DNA of 64,000 nucleotides from contig NZ_CP042828.1 in the NCBI RefSeq assembly GCF_008000995.1, positions 3,958,882-4,022,881 of the forward strand, read 5' to 3'. A program made the translations under genes and the position numbers. The notes beneath the pieces are model-generated. The model was not told the DNA's origin. It did no database searches and worked only from the letters and a program-made list of their open reading frames with translations. The DNA comes from Ruania zhangjianzhongii. GTDB taxonomy: Bacteria > Actinomycetota > Actinomycetes > Actinomycetales > Beutenbergiaceae. Below are positions 42,182 to 51,290 of this stretch, piece after piece (position 1 is the stretch's first letter; every line of letters begins with the position of its first letter).

Positions 42182-42769
42182 ATGAGGGCGGCATCACCGT
42201 CAACTGTGCGCGGCCGGTTCGGGCGGGAGCTCTGGTACTACTCCCTGATCCGCGGCATCATCGCGGTGGCCTTCGGGATTCTGGTGCTGGTCTCGCCGAT
42301 GGCCACGGTCGTGGTCGGGGTGGTCTGGCTCGGCGTGTTCTGGATCGTGGACGGCGTCATCGCCGTGATCGACGGCGTCCGGCGCCGGGGCAGCACCGGC
42401 GCCGGCTGGGAGATTGCCTTCGGAGTGATCGGCATGCTGGCAGGTCTGTTCCTGGTGATCCAGCCCCTGCAGGCGGCGAGCACGTTGGTGCTGATTGCCG
42501 CCATCTGGGCCATCATCGGCGGTCTGACGATCGCCCTCGGCGCGCTGCGCGGACGCGGCCAGCCGGGCTGGGGCTGGGGTGTGGCGGTCGGCGTGATCAC
42601 CCTGCTGTTCGGGCTCGTGATGGTCTTTCAGCCGGGCCTGGCGCTCGCCACGTTCGTGCTGCTCGTCGGCTGGTACGCGATCGTGCTCGGGCTGAGCATG
42701 GTGGTGCTGGCGCTGCGGATCCGGGTCGAGGGCAAACAGGCCGCCAAGGACGCGGCCCGTCGGGCCTGA
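42182..42769 (+). CDS. HdeD/DUF308 family membrane protein
   Basis: A 195-residue protein with six predicted spans arranged as three similar pairs (GIIAVAFGILVLVSP, IGMLAGLFLVIQP, ITLLFGLVMVFQP), the DUF308 pattern. E. coli HdeD is linked to acid resistance; the function here is unknown. It is divergent from tetR and might respond to the same operator region, though 118 bp separate them. Confidence 0.85.
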   Translation: MRAASPSTVRGRFGRELWYYSLIRGIIAVAFGILVLVSPMATVVVGVVWLGVFWIVDGVIAVIDGVRRRGSTGAGWEIAFGVIGMLAGLFLVIQPLQAASTLVLIAAIWAIIGGLTIALGALRGRGQPGWGWGVAVGVITLLFGLVMVFQPGLALATFVLLVGWYAIVLGLSMVVLALRIRVEGKQAAKDAARRA

Positions 42770-42798
42770 CCAGGGCACTTCGCCGCGGACCTACGACC

Positions 42799-42831
42799 CG
42801 GGCCGCCCCGGGAGAGTCCCGGAGCGGCCCG
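42799..42831. terminator. Strong bidirectional hairpin between DUF308 and mdh genes
   Basis: CGGGCCGC-c-CCGGGA-gag-TCCCGG-a-GCGGCCCG forms a 14-bp stem with one internal mismatch and a 3-nt loop between two convergent genes. It lacks a T-run, which is common for actinobacterial terminators. Confidence 0.7.
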
Positions 42832-42855
42832 TGAAGTAGCGCGCAGCGCGGTGGG

Positions 42856-43995
<1,140 letters not shown>

Positions 43996-44000
43996 TCACC

Positions 44001-44384
44001 ATGCGTTACGCACTGCTGCTGCACAGCTACGAGCCCACCCCCGGCGAGATCCCCCAGGAGGGGTTCGAGGAGATGGAGCGGCTCTTCGACGCCTACGGGA
44101 AGGCACTGCAGGCGGCCGGGGTGCTGATCGGCGCCGACATCATGCAGTTCAGCCACGCCACCACCACACTGACCCGCCGCACCGGTAGCACCCAGGTGCA
44201 GGACGGACCGTTCGCCGAGACGAAGGAAGCGTTGGCCGGGGTCTTCATCATCGAGGTCCCGGACGCCGACGCGGCCCTGGCCTGGGCGGAGAAGTGCCCG
44301 GGGGCGAGCTACGGGTCGGTCGAGATCCGGCCGGTGGCAACCTCGTTGGCCGATGGCACCTGGACCTCGCACGGCCCGGCGTGA
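44001..44384 (+). CDS. YCII-related DGPF-motif protein
   Basis: A 127-residue YciI/DGPF-fold protein with the eponymous motif VQDGPFAETKEALAGVFIIE. AAAGGAG lies 6 nt before the ATG. DGPF proteins are the conserved neighbours and presumed targets of ECF42 sigma factors; the following gene is exactly such a factor and overlaps it by 4 nt (GTGA). Biochemical role not established. Confidence 0.88.
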   Translation: MRYALLLHSYEPTPGEIPQEGFEEMERLFDAYGKALQAAGVLIGADIMQFSHATTTLTRRTGSTQVQDGPFAETKEALAGVFIIEVPDADAALAWAEKCPGASYGSVEIRPVATSLADGTWTSHGPA

Positions 44385-45619
44385 GGCACTCCCCCGCCGC
44401 CGAGGCGGCCGCAGCAGCGGCACGGGACGGCTACGGCCGGCTGGTGGCGCTGCTCGCGGCCGCGGACGGCGATCTCGCCGCCGCTGAGGACGCTCTCGCG
44501 GACGCGCTGGAACGTGCGTTGCGCAGCTGGCCGGACCAGGGTGTGCCGGACAAGCCGGAGGCTTGGTTGCTGACCGTGGCCCGGAATCGGCAGCGGGATC
44601 GGTGGAAGTCCGCTGAGGTGCAGCGCACAGCACCGCTGGAACCCGACCGGGACGGTGCCCGTGCGGCGATCATCGAGGACGTGGACCCCGATGCGATCGG
44701 GGACCGGCGTCTGGAGCTGATGGGGGTCTGTGCGCACCCGATGATCGATCCGGGGGTGCGCACCCCACTGATGCTGAATGTGGTGCTCGGGTTCACCGCG
44801 GCGGAGGTCGCCGCGGCCTTCGCCGTGCCGAAGGCGACGATGGCAACCCGTCTGGTGCGGGCCAAGCGGCGGATCAAGGATCTGCAGCTCACCTTCCACC
44901 TCCCGGACCGGAACGAGCTTCCGGGGAGAATGGAGGCGATCCTGGAAGCCGTCTACGGCGCGTACGTGATCGAGTGGGCCGCCTCCGACCCGCAGCCACG
45001 CCTGCTGCCACCGGAGGCCGAACGGCTCGCCGAGGTGCTTGCGCAGCTGGCACCAGGTGATGCGGAGGTCCGCGGCCTGGCGGCCCTCGTGCTGCTCTCC
45101 GCCGCTCGCGCCCCGGGGCGCACCGATGCAGCGGGGAACTTCGTCCCGCTGGCCGACCAGGACCCGGCCCGCTGGGATACCACGCTGATCGCCCGTGCCC
45201 ATCAGCACCTGCGCGAGGCCTACGCCCAGCGGAGCCTGGGACGGTTCCAGGTAGAGGCAGCGATCCAGGCGACGCACTGTGCCCGCCGGCCCGGCGCCGT
45301 CATCGACTGGTCCACCTTGAAGCAGCTGCACACCACGCTGCACCGGCTCGCGCCCACCCACGGCAGCGCGACAGCGCTGGCCGCGGTCCTGGCCGAGACC
45401 GACGGCCCGGCACCGGCTCTGGCTCTTCTCGATGAGGCGGTGCCGGAGTCGGTGGCGTTCCAGCCGGCCTGGGCCACCCGGGCGAACCTGCTCGCTACTC
45501 TCCGGCGGCCGGCAGCGGCAGCGGCCGCCTACGACCGGGCGATCGCCCTGACCACCCGGCCAGCGGAACGGGACTACCTCACCGGGCGGCGCCACGCCGT
45601 CGACCCGGAGCAGAGCTGA
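44381..45619 (+). CDS. ECF42-type RNA polymerase sigma factor with TPR-like C-terminal domain
   Basis: 412 residues: sigma region 2 at about 20-80 (AEDALADALERALRSWPDQG, PEAWLLTVARNRQRDRWKS), region 4 near 125-165 (LGFTAAEVAAAFAVPKATMATRL) and a long C-terminal domain (170-412, DUF6596/TPR-like, with ALAAVLAETDGPAPALALLD and AAAYDRAIALT). ECF42 factors are controlled through this extension rather than an anti-sigma factor, and no anti-sigma gene is seen here. GTG 44381 is coupled to the DGPF gene. Confidence 0.9.
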   Translation: MRHSPAAEAAAAAARDGYGRLVALLAAADGDLAAAEDALADALERALRSWPDQGVPDKPEAWLLTVARNRQRDRWKSAEVQRTAPLEPDRDGARAAIIEDVDPDAIGDRRLELMGVCAHPMIDPGVRTPLMLNVVLGFTAAEVAAAFAVPKATMATRLVRAKRRIKDLQLTFHLPDRNELPGRMEAILEAVYGAYVIEWAASDPQPRLLPPEAERLAEVLAQLAPGDAEVRGLAALVLLSAARAPGRTDAAGNFVPLADQDPARWDTTLIARAHQHLREAYAQRSLGRFQVEAAIQATHCARRPGAVIDWSTLKQLHTTLHRLAPTHGSATALAAVLAETDGPAPALALLDEAVPESVAFQPAWATRANLLATLRRPAAAAAAYDRAIALTTRPAERDYLTGRRHAVDPEQS

Positions 45620-45707
45620 ACCACCGGCAGCGGCGGCTTTCAGCAACTTCTCAGCCTCGTCTGCAAAGATCGGTGCTGTTCACCGACTTCTTTCGACGGG
45701 ACCTCGC

Positions 45708-46817
45708 ATGACCAGCCAGACCGACACGGTCGACTACGACACCGGCGATGTGGCCACGGCGGTAGCTCCGCCGAGCCTGTTCGCCCGGTTTGCCGCCGAG
45801 TTCCTCGGCACCTTCCTGCTGGTGTTCATCGGCTTCGGAGTGACCCTGTACAGCGGTGTCATCACCAACCCGGACGAGAGCCTGCGGATGCTCTCCTGGG
45901 GCGTGGCGCTGCTGGTGGCCATCGCCCTGTTCGGGCATGTCTCCGGCGGACACTTCAACCCCGCGGTGACACTCGGTTCGGCGATCGTGGGCCGGACGTC
46001 CTGGGCTGACGTGCTGGTCTACTGGGTGGGTCAGCTGGCCGGCGCCGCCGGCGCAGCAGGCCTGCTGTTCCTGACCATCCCGGCGGCGCTGCCCACCGCG
46101 GTGGGCGCGGCGTCGAAGCAAGCGATGTTCAACACCAACGCCAGCGGCTACGGCGAGCACTCGATGGTCGGCCAGCTCTCCAGCGGGCAGGTGTCCTCCG
46201 ATCTGGTACCGGTGCTGCTGATCGAGGTGATCGCCACCGCGCTGTTCGTCGGGGTGGCGCTGATGGCGCACCGCTGGGTCGGCGGCAAGCGAGTGTCCGC
46301 GGGCGTGGTAACCGGTCTGGCCTACGGCGCGCTGTCGGTGACCGCCTACACCCTCAGTGGTGGAGCGTTGAACCCGGCCCGGGCCACTGCAGGTGCGGTC
46401 TTCGCCGAGGGCTGGGCACTGGGTCAGCTCTGGCTGTTCTGGGCGGCGCCGATCGTCGGTGCGGTGATCGCCGCTCTGCTGGTGAGCGTGTTCGCCCCGG
46501 ACCCGCTGCCCGTCTACGACGACGAGGACTACGACGAGGACGAGGACGTCGACGAGGAGTACGACGACGGCGAGGACACCGACCACGAGGTGGAGCTGGA
46601 CGGCGAGGGCCAGGACAGTGCCACGGCCGACGACCCGGGCAGCATCCCGGAGGAGAGCACCGGCCGGGACGACGCCTTCACCGAGGACTACGACGTGACG
46701 GCCGACTACGACGAGGACACTCCGGCGCAGCCCGACAAGGCCGAGTCCACCGACGCTGAGCCGCAGGCCGAGGCCGGCAAGGACGACGACGAGCCGGACA
46801 CCACGCCGGGCCGCTGA
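45708..46817 (+). CDS. Aquaporin/MIP channel with long acidic C-terminal tail
   Basis: A 369-residue protein. Residues 25-262 form the six-span MIP fold with both pore motifs, HFNPAVT (84-86) and LNPARA (222-224). The tail from 264 is about 106 residues of Asp/Glu-rich sequence (YDDEDYDEDEDVDEEYDDGE) with many tyrosines, not part of the usual channel. GLYCEROL versus water selectivity cannot be decided by eye. It is a single-gene unit on the plus strand within an otherwise minus-strand conserved block. Confidence 0.88.
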   Translation: MTSQTDTVDYDTGDVATAVAPPSLFARFAAEFLGTFLLVFIGFGVTLYSGVITNPDESLRMLSWGVALLVAIALFGHVSGGHFNPAVTLGSAIVGRTSWADVLVYWVGQLAGAAGAAGLLFLTIPAALPTAVGAASKQAMFNTNASGYGEHSMVGQLSSGQVSSDLVPVLLIEVIATALFVGVALMAHRWVGGKRVSAGVVTGLAYGALSVTAYTLSGGALNPARATAGAVFAEGWALGQLWLFWAAPIVGAVIAALLVSVFAPDPLPVYDDEDYDEDEDVDEEYDDGEDTDHEVELDGEGQDSATADDPGSIPEESTGRDDAFTEDYDVTADYDEDTPAQPDKAESTDAEPQAEAGKDDDEPDTTPGR

Positions 46818-46825
46818 CCGGCTGA

Positions 46826-46847
46826 CCCGCCATCCCTGGGCGGCGGG
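46826..46847. terminator. Possible hairpin between convergent aquaporin and DUF3017 genes
   Basis: CCCGCC (46826-46831) can pair with GGCGGG (46842-46847) across a 10-nt loop. The stem is short (6 bp), so this is a weak candidate for a shared terminator. Confidence 0.35.
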
Positions 46848-46848
46848 C

Positions 46849-47139
46849 TCACATATTCTGCGCAGTGAGCGCGAGCACGGCCATCAGTACCCCGCCGCCC
46901 ATCAGCACGGTGACGTCGAACGCGCGCGAACGCGCCGAGATGCCGTACGGCGGGCGGCGGGCGACTGCGCGGACGAAGCCGAGCGCCACCAGCTCGACCG
47001 CGAGCGCCACCCCGCCGGCCCGGGGACCGAGGAGGAACGTGGCCAGCAGAGCGAGGACGATCCCGGCCAGGGCGACCCACATCGTTGGACGCCGCCGGCG
47101 GCGGACCGGACCGTCCGCGGCGGGCTGGGATCTGCTCAT
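46849..47139 (-). CDS. DUF3017 family small membrane protein
   Basis: A 96-residue protein with a basic N-terminus (RRRRRP) and three predicted spans (MWVALAGIVLALLATFLL; GVALAVELVALGFVRAV; FDVTVLMGGGVLMAVLAL). DUF3017 genes usually lie beside folD, purH or mdh in Actinobacteria, so this is likely part of that ancestral cluster. Function unknown. ATG 47139. Confidence 0.8.
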   Translation of the reverse strand: MSRSQPAADGPVRRRRRPTMWVALAGIVLALLATFLLGPRAGGVALAVELVALGFVRAVARRPPYGISARSRAFDVTVLMGGGVLMAVLALTAQNM

Positions 47140-47189
47140 CGGCCCTGAGCCTACCGGCCCCGCCGGGCCCAGCCGGTAGCGTGGGCGCC

Positions 47190-48404
47190 GTGACGACTGC
47201 TGCTCATCCGGACCGAGTCCTGGTGGTGGGCGCGGGACTGGCTGGCCTGCGCACCGTCGCCGAGCTGCGAGCTGCCGGGTATACCGGCCATGTGCAGCTG
47301 ATCGGAGCCGAGGAGCACCCGCCGTACGACCGCCCACCGCTGTCCAAGGAACTGCTCAGCAAACCTGCTCCGGTGTGGCTGGCCGAGGACCTGGGACACG
47401 ACCTGGCCGCGCTGGCCGACGACGTGCACCTGGGGGTCCGGGCGGCCTCGCTGAGCGTTGCCGGCGACGGCGTTCAGGTCACCTCCGCGGGGGGCGTCAC
47501 CTTCGCGGCCGATCAGGTGGTGCTGGCCACCGGCAGCCACGCGGTCCGGCCACCCGAGTGGACCGGGGTCCTCACCCTGCACACGCTGGACGAAGCGGAA
47601 CACCTGCGCCGCGCACTGGCCGAGCGGCTCGAGGTGATCGTGATCGGCGCGGGCTGGATCGGCGCGGAGGTGGCCGGGGTGGCCGCCGGAGCAGGGAGCA
47701 CCGTACAGGTGCTGGAATCTGGACCCGTGCCGCTGTGGCGTCAGCTCGGCGAGGAGCTGGGCGGACGGACCGTGCCCTGGTACGCCGAGGCCGGGGTGCG
47801 CCTGCACACCCAGGCCGCCGTGACCGCCGTCGAGCACGGGAAGGTGACGTTGGCCGACGCCAGCACGCTGACCGGAGACCTGGTGCTGTGCGCGATCGGC
47901 GCACGACCGGACACCGGCTGGCTGGCCGGCAGCGTGCCGCTGACCGACCGTGGGCAGGTGCTGGTCGATGCCGGTGGTCGGTCCCCGGTGCCGGGCGTAT
48001 GGGCGGTGGGCGATGTGGCCGAGCGGGACCACCCCCTGTTCGGCCGAGTGCCTGGCGGGCACTGGTCGGCCGCGCTGACCGACCCGGCGGCCCTGGCGCG
48101 CGCGATGCTCGGCCAGGAGCTGCCCGCCGCCGAACCAGCGCCGTACCTGAACTCCAGCCAGCTCGGCCACCAGCTCACCGTCTACGGCCGGCTCACCAGC
48201 GACCGGATCACCCGCGGCGACCCGGCGGCGCCGCCGTGGACCGAGCTGTGCCTGGAAGGCGACCGGCTCACCGGAGCCGTGATCGCCGACGCCCCCCGCG
48301 ATGTGGCGGCGGTGCGCAAGCTGCTCGGTCGCGGCGAGCTGCCGGTGCTGGACCGGGTAGCGGCCGCCGATCCTGGCGTACGGCTGACGCGAGCGGTGGC
48401 GTAA
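47190..48404 (+). CDS. Ferredoxin/rubredoxin reductase-like FAD-NAD(P) oxidoreductase
   Basis: A 404-residue two-dinucleotide flavoprotein. The FAD motif is VLVVGAGLAGLRTVAELRAA, the NAD(P) motif VIVIGAGWIGAEVAGVAAGA, and VWAVGDVAERDHPLFG is the second FAD motif. YDRPPLSKELL is characteristic of ferredoxin reductases of oxygenase systems; a reductase-associated C-terminal domain follows. GTG 47190 lies 7 nt after TAGCGT, implying a leaderless transcript. No oxygenase or ferredoxin gene is adjacent, so the electron acceptor is unknown. Confidence 0.88.
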   Translation: MTTAAHPDRVLVVGAGLAGLRTVAELRAAGYTGHVQLIGAEEHPPYDRPPLSKELLSKPAPVWLAEDLGHDLAALADDVHLGVRAASLSVAGDGVQVTSAGGVTFAADQVVLATGSHAVRPPEWTGVLTLHTLDEAEHLRRALAERLEVIVIGAGWIGAEVAGVAAGAGSTVQVLESGPVPLWRQLGEELGGRTVPWYAEAGVRLHTQAAVTAVEHGKVTLADASTLTGDLVLCAIGARPDTGWLAGSVPLTDRGQVLVDAGGRSPVPGVWAVGDVAERDHPLFGRVPGGHWSAALTDPAALARAMLGQELPAAEPAPYLNSSQLGHQLTVYGRLTSDRITRGDPAAPPWTELCLEGDRLTGAVIADAPRDVAAVRKLLGRGELPVLDRVAAADPGVRLTRAVA

Positions 48405-48443
48405 CACCGGCCGTGACCGGACCGCACCGGGCCCCGACCCGCC

Positions 48444-48471
48444 AAATTGTACGTAGATGTACAATTTGTAC
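48444..48471 (+). promoter_or_regulatory. Operator of the Phd/VapC-type pair, three half-sites
   Basis: AAATTGTAC (48444-48452) and GTACAATTT (48459-48467) form a perfect 9-bp inverted repeat with a 6-nt spacer. TTGTAC recurs at 48466-48471, directly before the ATG, making a second palindrome GTACAA-T-TTGTAC (48459-48471). Toxin-antitoxin complexes usually bind such tandem half-sites for conditional cooperativity. Confidence 0.75.
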
Positions 48472-48759
48472 ATGAGCACAGTGAACGCGAGCCAGGCCCG
48501 GCAGACCCTTCCGGCCCAGCTCGACCGGGTGGCGAAGGGCGAGTCGGTCGAGATCACCCGGCACGGACGCGTCGTGGCGGTGCTCGTCTCCCCCGAGTTG
48601 CTCCGGTCTCGTCGCGCGCTCGAAGCGTGGAAGGACGCCGACCTCATCAACGAGCGGCTCGAGCACGCCCGCCGCGAGCCGATCCCGCCACCGAGCCTGA
48701 CCGCCGAGCGGGCCGAGGAACTGGTCACGTCGGTGCGTGCCGACAGAAACGCGCGATGA
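48472..48759 (+). CDS. Phd/YefM-type antitoxin
   Basis: A 95-residue antitoxin. The N-terminus TVNASQARQTLPAQLDRVAK, then GESVEITRHGRVVAVLVSPE, is the Phd/YefM DNA-binding fold; the C-terminal half (EAWKDADLINERLEHAR and on) would wrap the toxin. ATG 48472 is preferred over 48457 because it begins right after the operator. Its stop overlaps the toxin start (ATGA). Confidence 0.88.
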   Translation: MSTVNASQARQTLPAQLDRVAKGESVEITRHGRVVAVLVSPELLRSRRALEAWKDADLINERLEHARREPIPPPSLTAERAEELVTSVRADRNAR

Positions 48760-49184
48760 GGGAACTCACCGCGTTCGATGCCGACGTGCTGATCTACGCC
48801 GCGACTGCGGACCACCCGCTCGGCATCCGCGTTGCCGCGGTGTTCACCGGCGCTCGGGGCATCGTCGGCACGGGGTCGGTGCTGTTGCTCACCGAGGTGC
48901 TGGCCAAGCCGATGCGCCAGGACCCGACCTCGGCGGAGACTGCCGCCCTGATCGGCCTGTTGAGTCGCCTGGAGCTGCTTCCACTCGACGACGGCGCAGC
49001 ACGCCTCGCGCTGTCCCTGGCCGTCTCGTACGGGCTTCGGGCGACGGATGCGGCACACCTGGCCACGGCGGTGGCCGCAGGTGCCGATCGGTTCCTCACC
49101 AATAACCGCAAAGACTTTCCCCGCTCGATCACCGAGATCGACGTGGTGTACCCCGAGAACCTGCCAGCGCCGACGGGCCGCTGA
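48756..49184 (+). CDS. PIN-domain toxin (VapC-like ribonuclease)
   Basis: A 142-residue PIN protein. Acidic metal-site residues are FDADVLIYAA near residue 8, a Glu in LLLTEVLAKP and the Asp of RATDAAHLATA, followed by DRFLTNN. VapC toxins cleave tRNA or rRNA when released from the antitoxin. The gene appears complete and coupled to its antitoxin, unlike the decayed toxin loci at the left of the window. Confidence 0.9.
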   Translation: MRELTAFDADVLIYAATADHPLGIRVAAVFTGARGIVGTGSVLLLTEVLAKPMRQDPTSAETAALIGLLSRLELLPLDDGAARLALSLAVSYGLRATDAAHLATAVAAGADRFLTNNRKDFPRSITEIDVVYPENLPAPTGR

Positions 49185-49203
49185 CGAGTCCAGGAGGTAT
49201 GGG

Positions 49204-49449
49204 TCACCATGGACCCCGAACCTCGTCGAGCAACTCATCGATCGTCGCGGCAGTGGTCAGCTCGACACGCTCACGTGCTGCTCGTGCCCCCGGGTGTCCG
49301 TCGGCACTCGCAACCGGCGCACGTCACCACGCACCCAAAGACTCCATATCGGCGAGCACCTGCTGGGCCTCCTGCAGATCGACCGGATCGGCGGCAACCT
49401 CAGCAACTTCCGCCCGCCAGCGTTGCTTGACGCGGCGACTCGCGGAACC
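49204..49449 (-). pseudogene. Antitoxin-like remnants in frame after purH
   Basis: Downstream of the purH stop, the same frame encodes 41 codons (RVKQRWRAEVAEVAADPVDL, then ADMESLGAW) ending in TGA at 49324, then 39 codons (ARERVELTTAATIDELLDEV and RGPW) ending at 49204. Both resemble the charged C-terminal ends of small Phd/VapB-type antitoxins, and neither has a start codon of its own. This suggests debris of an older toxin-antitoxin locus. Resemblance was judged by eye only. Confidence 0.3.
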
Positions 49450-51024
49450 TCAGTGCGCGAAGTGCCGGGTGCCGGTGAAGTACATCGTCACCCCGGCCGC
49501 CCGGGCTGCGGCGATCGAGTCCTCGTCCCGGATCGAGCCACCCGGCTGGACCACAGCGCGCACGCCGGAGTCCAGCAGCACCTGCAGACCGTCGGCGAAC
49601 GGGAAGAACGCGTCCGAGGCGGCCACCGCTCCGCGGGCGCGCTCGGCGCCGTCGGCCAGAGTGTTCGCCCGCTCGACCGCCAGCCGGCAGGAGTCCACCC
49701 GGTTCACCTGGCCCATCCCGATGCCCACGGCGGCGCCGGCATCGGCGAGCAGGATCGCGTTCGACTTCGCCGCCCGGACCGCGTGCCAGGCGAACGCCAG
49801 GTCCGCCAGGGTGGCCGCGTCGGCCGGCTCGCCGGCGGCGAGGGTCCAGGCGGCCGGGTCATCGCCGGCGGCGTCGAGCACGTCCCGCTGCTGCATCAGC
49901 AGACCACCGGAGATCGGCCGGGTCTCCACGCTCACCTGACCGGTTTCGGGCAGGCGCAGCACCCGGATGTTCTTCTTCCGCTGCAGCACCTCCACGGCGC
50001 CCTCGGCGTAGCCCGGGGCAAGGATCACCTCGGTGAAGACGCCGGCGACCTGCTCGGCCATCTCAACGGAGACCTCGGTGTTGCTGGCGATCACCCCGCC
50101 GTAGGCGGAGACGGGGTCGCAGGCGTGCGCGCGCTGGTGCGCCTGGGCGATCGTCTCCCCCACCGCCAGACCGCACGGGTTGGCGTGCTTGATGATCGCC
50201 ACCGTGGGCTGGCTGCCGTGGTCGTGCGCGGCGCGCCAGGCGGCGTCGGCGTCCACGTAGTTGTTGTAGCTCATCGCCTTGCCGTGCAGCTGCTCGGCCG
50301 TGGCCAGGCCGGCGCCGCCGTCGGTGTACAGCGCGGCCCGCTGGTGCGGGTTCTCGCCGTAGCGCAGCACCTCGGCGCGTTCCCAGGTGGCACCGGCCCA
50401 GCCCGGGAAGCCGGAGCCGTCGTCATCGGGGGCCACCACGTCGCCGAGCCAGGAGGCGACGTGCACGTCATAGGTGGCGGTGTGCCGGAACGCTTCAGCC
50501 GCCAGCGTCTTGCGCTGGGCGAGGGTGAACCCGCCGGCACCGGCGGCCTCGACGACCTCGCCGTATCGGCCGGGGTTGACCACGACCGCCACGCTCGGGT
50601 GGTTCTTCGCGGCGGCGCGCACCATCGAGGGCCCGCCGATGTCGATCTTCTCGATGCACTCGTCCTCGCTGGCGCCGGAAGCGACGGTGTCGGCGAACGG
50701 GTACAGGTTCACCACCACCAGGTCGAACGGTTCCACCTCGAGCTCGTCGAGCTGCTCGTTGTGGGAGTCCAGCCGCCGGTCGGCGAGGATGCCGGCGTGG
50801 ATCCGCGGGTGCAGGGTCTTCACCCGCCCGTCCAGGCACTCGGGAAAGCCGGTGATCTGCTCCACCGGCGTGACCGGAACCCCGGCGGCGGCGATCACCC
50901 CGGCCGTGGACCCGGTGGAGACCAGCTCCACCCCGGCAGCGTGCAGGGCGGTGGCGAGCTCGGTCAGGCCGGTCTTGTCATAGACGGAGACGAGGGCGCG
51001 GGTCAGGCGAATCTGGTCGGTCAT
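49450..51024 (-). CDS. purH: Bifunctional AICAR transformylase/IMP cyclohydrolase
   Basis: A 524-residue enzyme for the last two steps of IMP synthesis. The N-terminal MGS-like cyclohydrolase domain (1-140) has [11 protein letters not shown] and [15 protein letters not shown]; the transformylase domain has the catalytic Lys-His in IIKHANPCG and [14 protein letters not shown] 51024; the frame is open upstream through the riboswitch. It is under a ZTP aptamer and lies near purN, mdh and sucCD as in related genomes. Confidence 0.96.
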   Translation of the reverse strand: MTDQIRLTRALVSVYDKTGLTELATALHAAGVELVSTGSTAGVIAAAGVPVTPVEQITGFPECLDGRVKTLHPRIHAGILADRRLDSHNEQLDELEVEPFDLVVVNLYPFADTVASGASEDECIEKIDIGGPSMVRAAAKNHPSVAVVVNPGRYGEVVEAAGAGGFTLAQRKTLAAEAFRHTATYDVHVASWLGDVVAPDDDGSGFPGWAGATWERAEVLRYGENPHQRAALYTDGGAGLATAEQLHGKAMSYNNYVDADAAWRAAHDHGSQPTVAIIKHANPCGLAVGETIAQAHQRAHACDPVSAYGGVIASNTEVSVEMAEQVAGVFTEVILAPGYAEGAVEVLQRKKNIRVLRLPETGQVSVETRPISGGLLMQQRDVLDAAGDDPAAWTLAAGEPADAATLADLAFAWHAVRAAKSNAILLADAGAAVGIGMGQVNRVDSCRLAVERANTLADGAERARGAVAASDAFFPFADGLQVLLDSGVRAVVQPGGSIRDEDSIAAARAAGVTMYFTGTRHFAH

Positions 51025-51080
51025 AGCTGCTCCAGTCGTGGGGGAGGTCGACGACGGCGGTGGCCGGCGCTTCCTACCGC

Positions 51081-51179
51081 GGCACCCAGGCGTTCGGTGC
51101 TGGAGGAGATGATCAACAGGGCCGCTTCCCGGTGGTGCTCCACCTCTGACGCCAGTCACGCCCCTTCGCGGCCAGTCTA
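51081..51179 (-). promoter_or_regulatory. ZTP (pfl) riboswitch of purH, with -10 box
   Basis: On the minus strand GGCCGC (51173-51168) pairs with GCGGCC (51125-51120) as P1. Inside are GCGTGACTGGCG (51161-51150) and CACCACCGGGAAGCGG (51137-51122), matching the conserved ZTP core. P3 is GCACC-GAACGCCTG-GGTGC (51100-51082), a covariant form of CCGCCTGGGC. TAGACT (51179-51174) is the likely -10. The switch ends about 55 nt before the purH ATG. Confidence 0.87.
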
Positions 51180-51290
51180 ACGGCCTGATCCGCACGAGAC
51201 CCAGAACGCGCCGCCTCCCACGGCACCGGATACGGCGCTGGCGGTGCGCCCTAGGCTGAGCCGTGACCACCACCTCCACCTGAGGACCCG

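Noticed and set aside
49048-51180. A long plus-strand frame covering vapC, purH and its leader
   Set aside because: It runs antisense through purH and the riboswitch; low-complexity and without domains.
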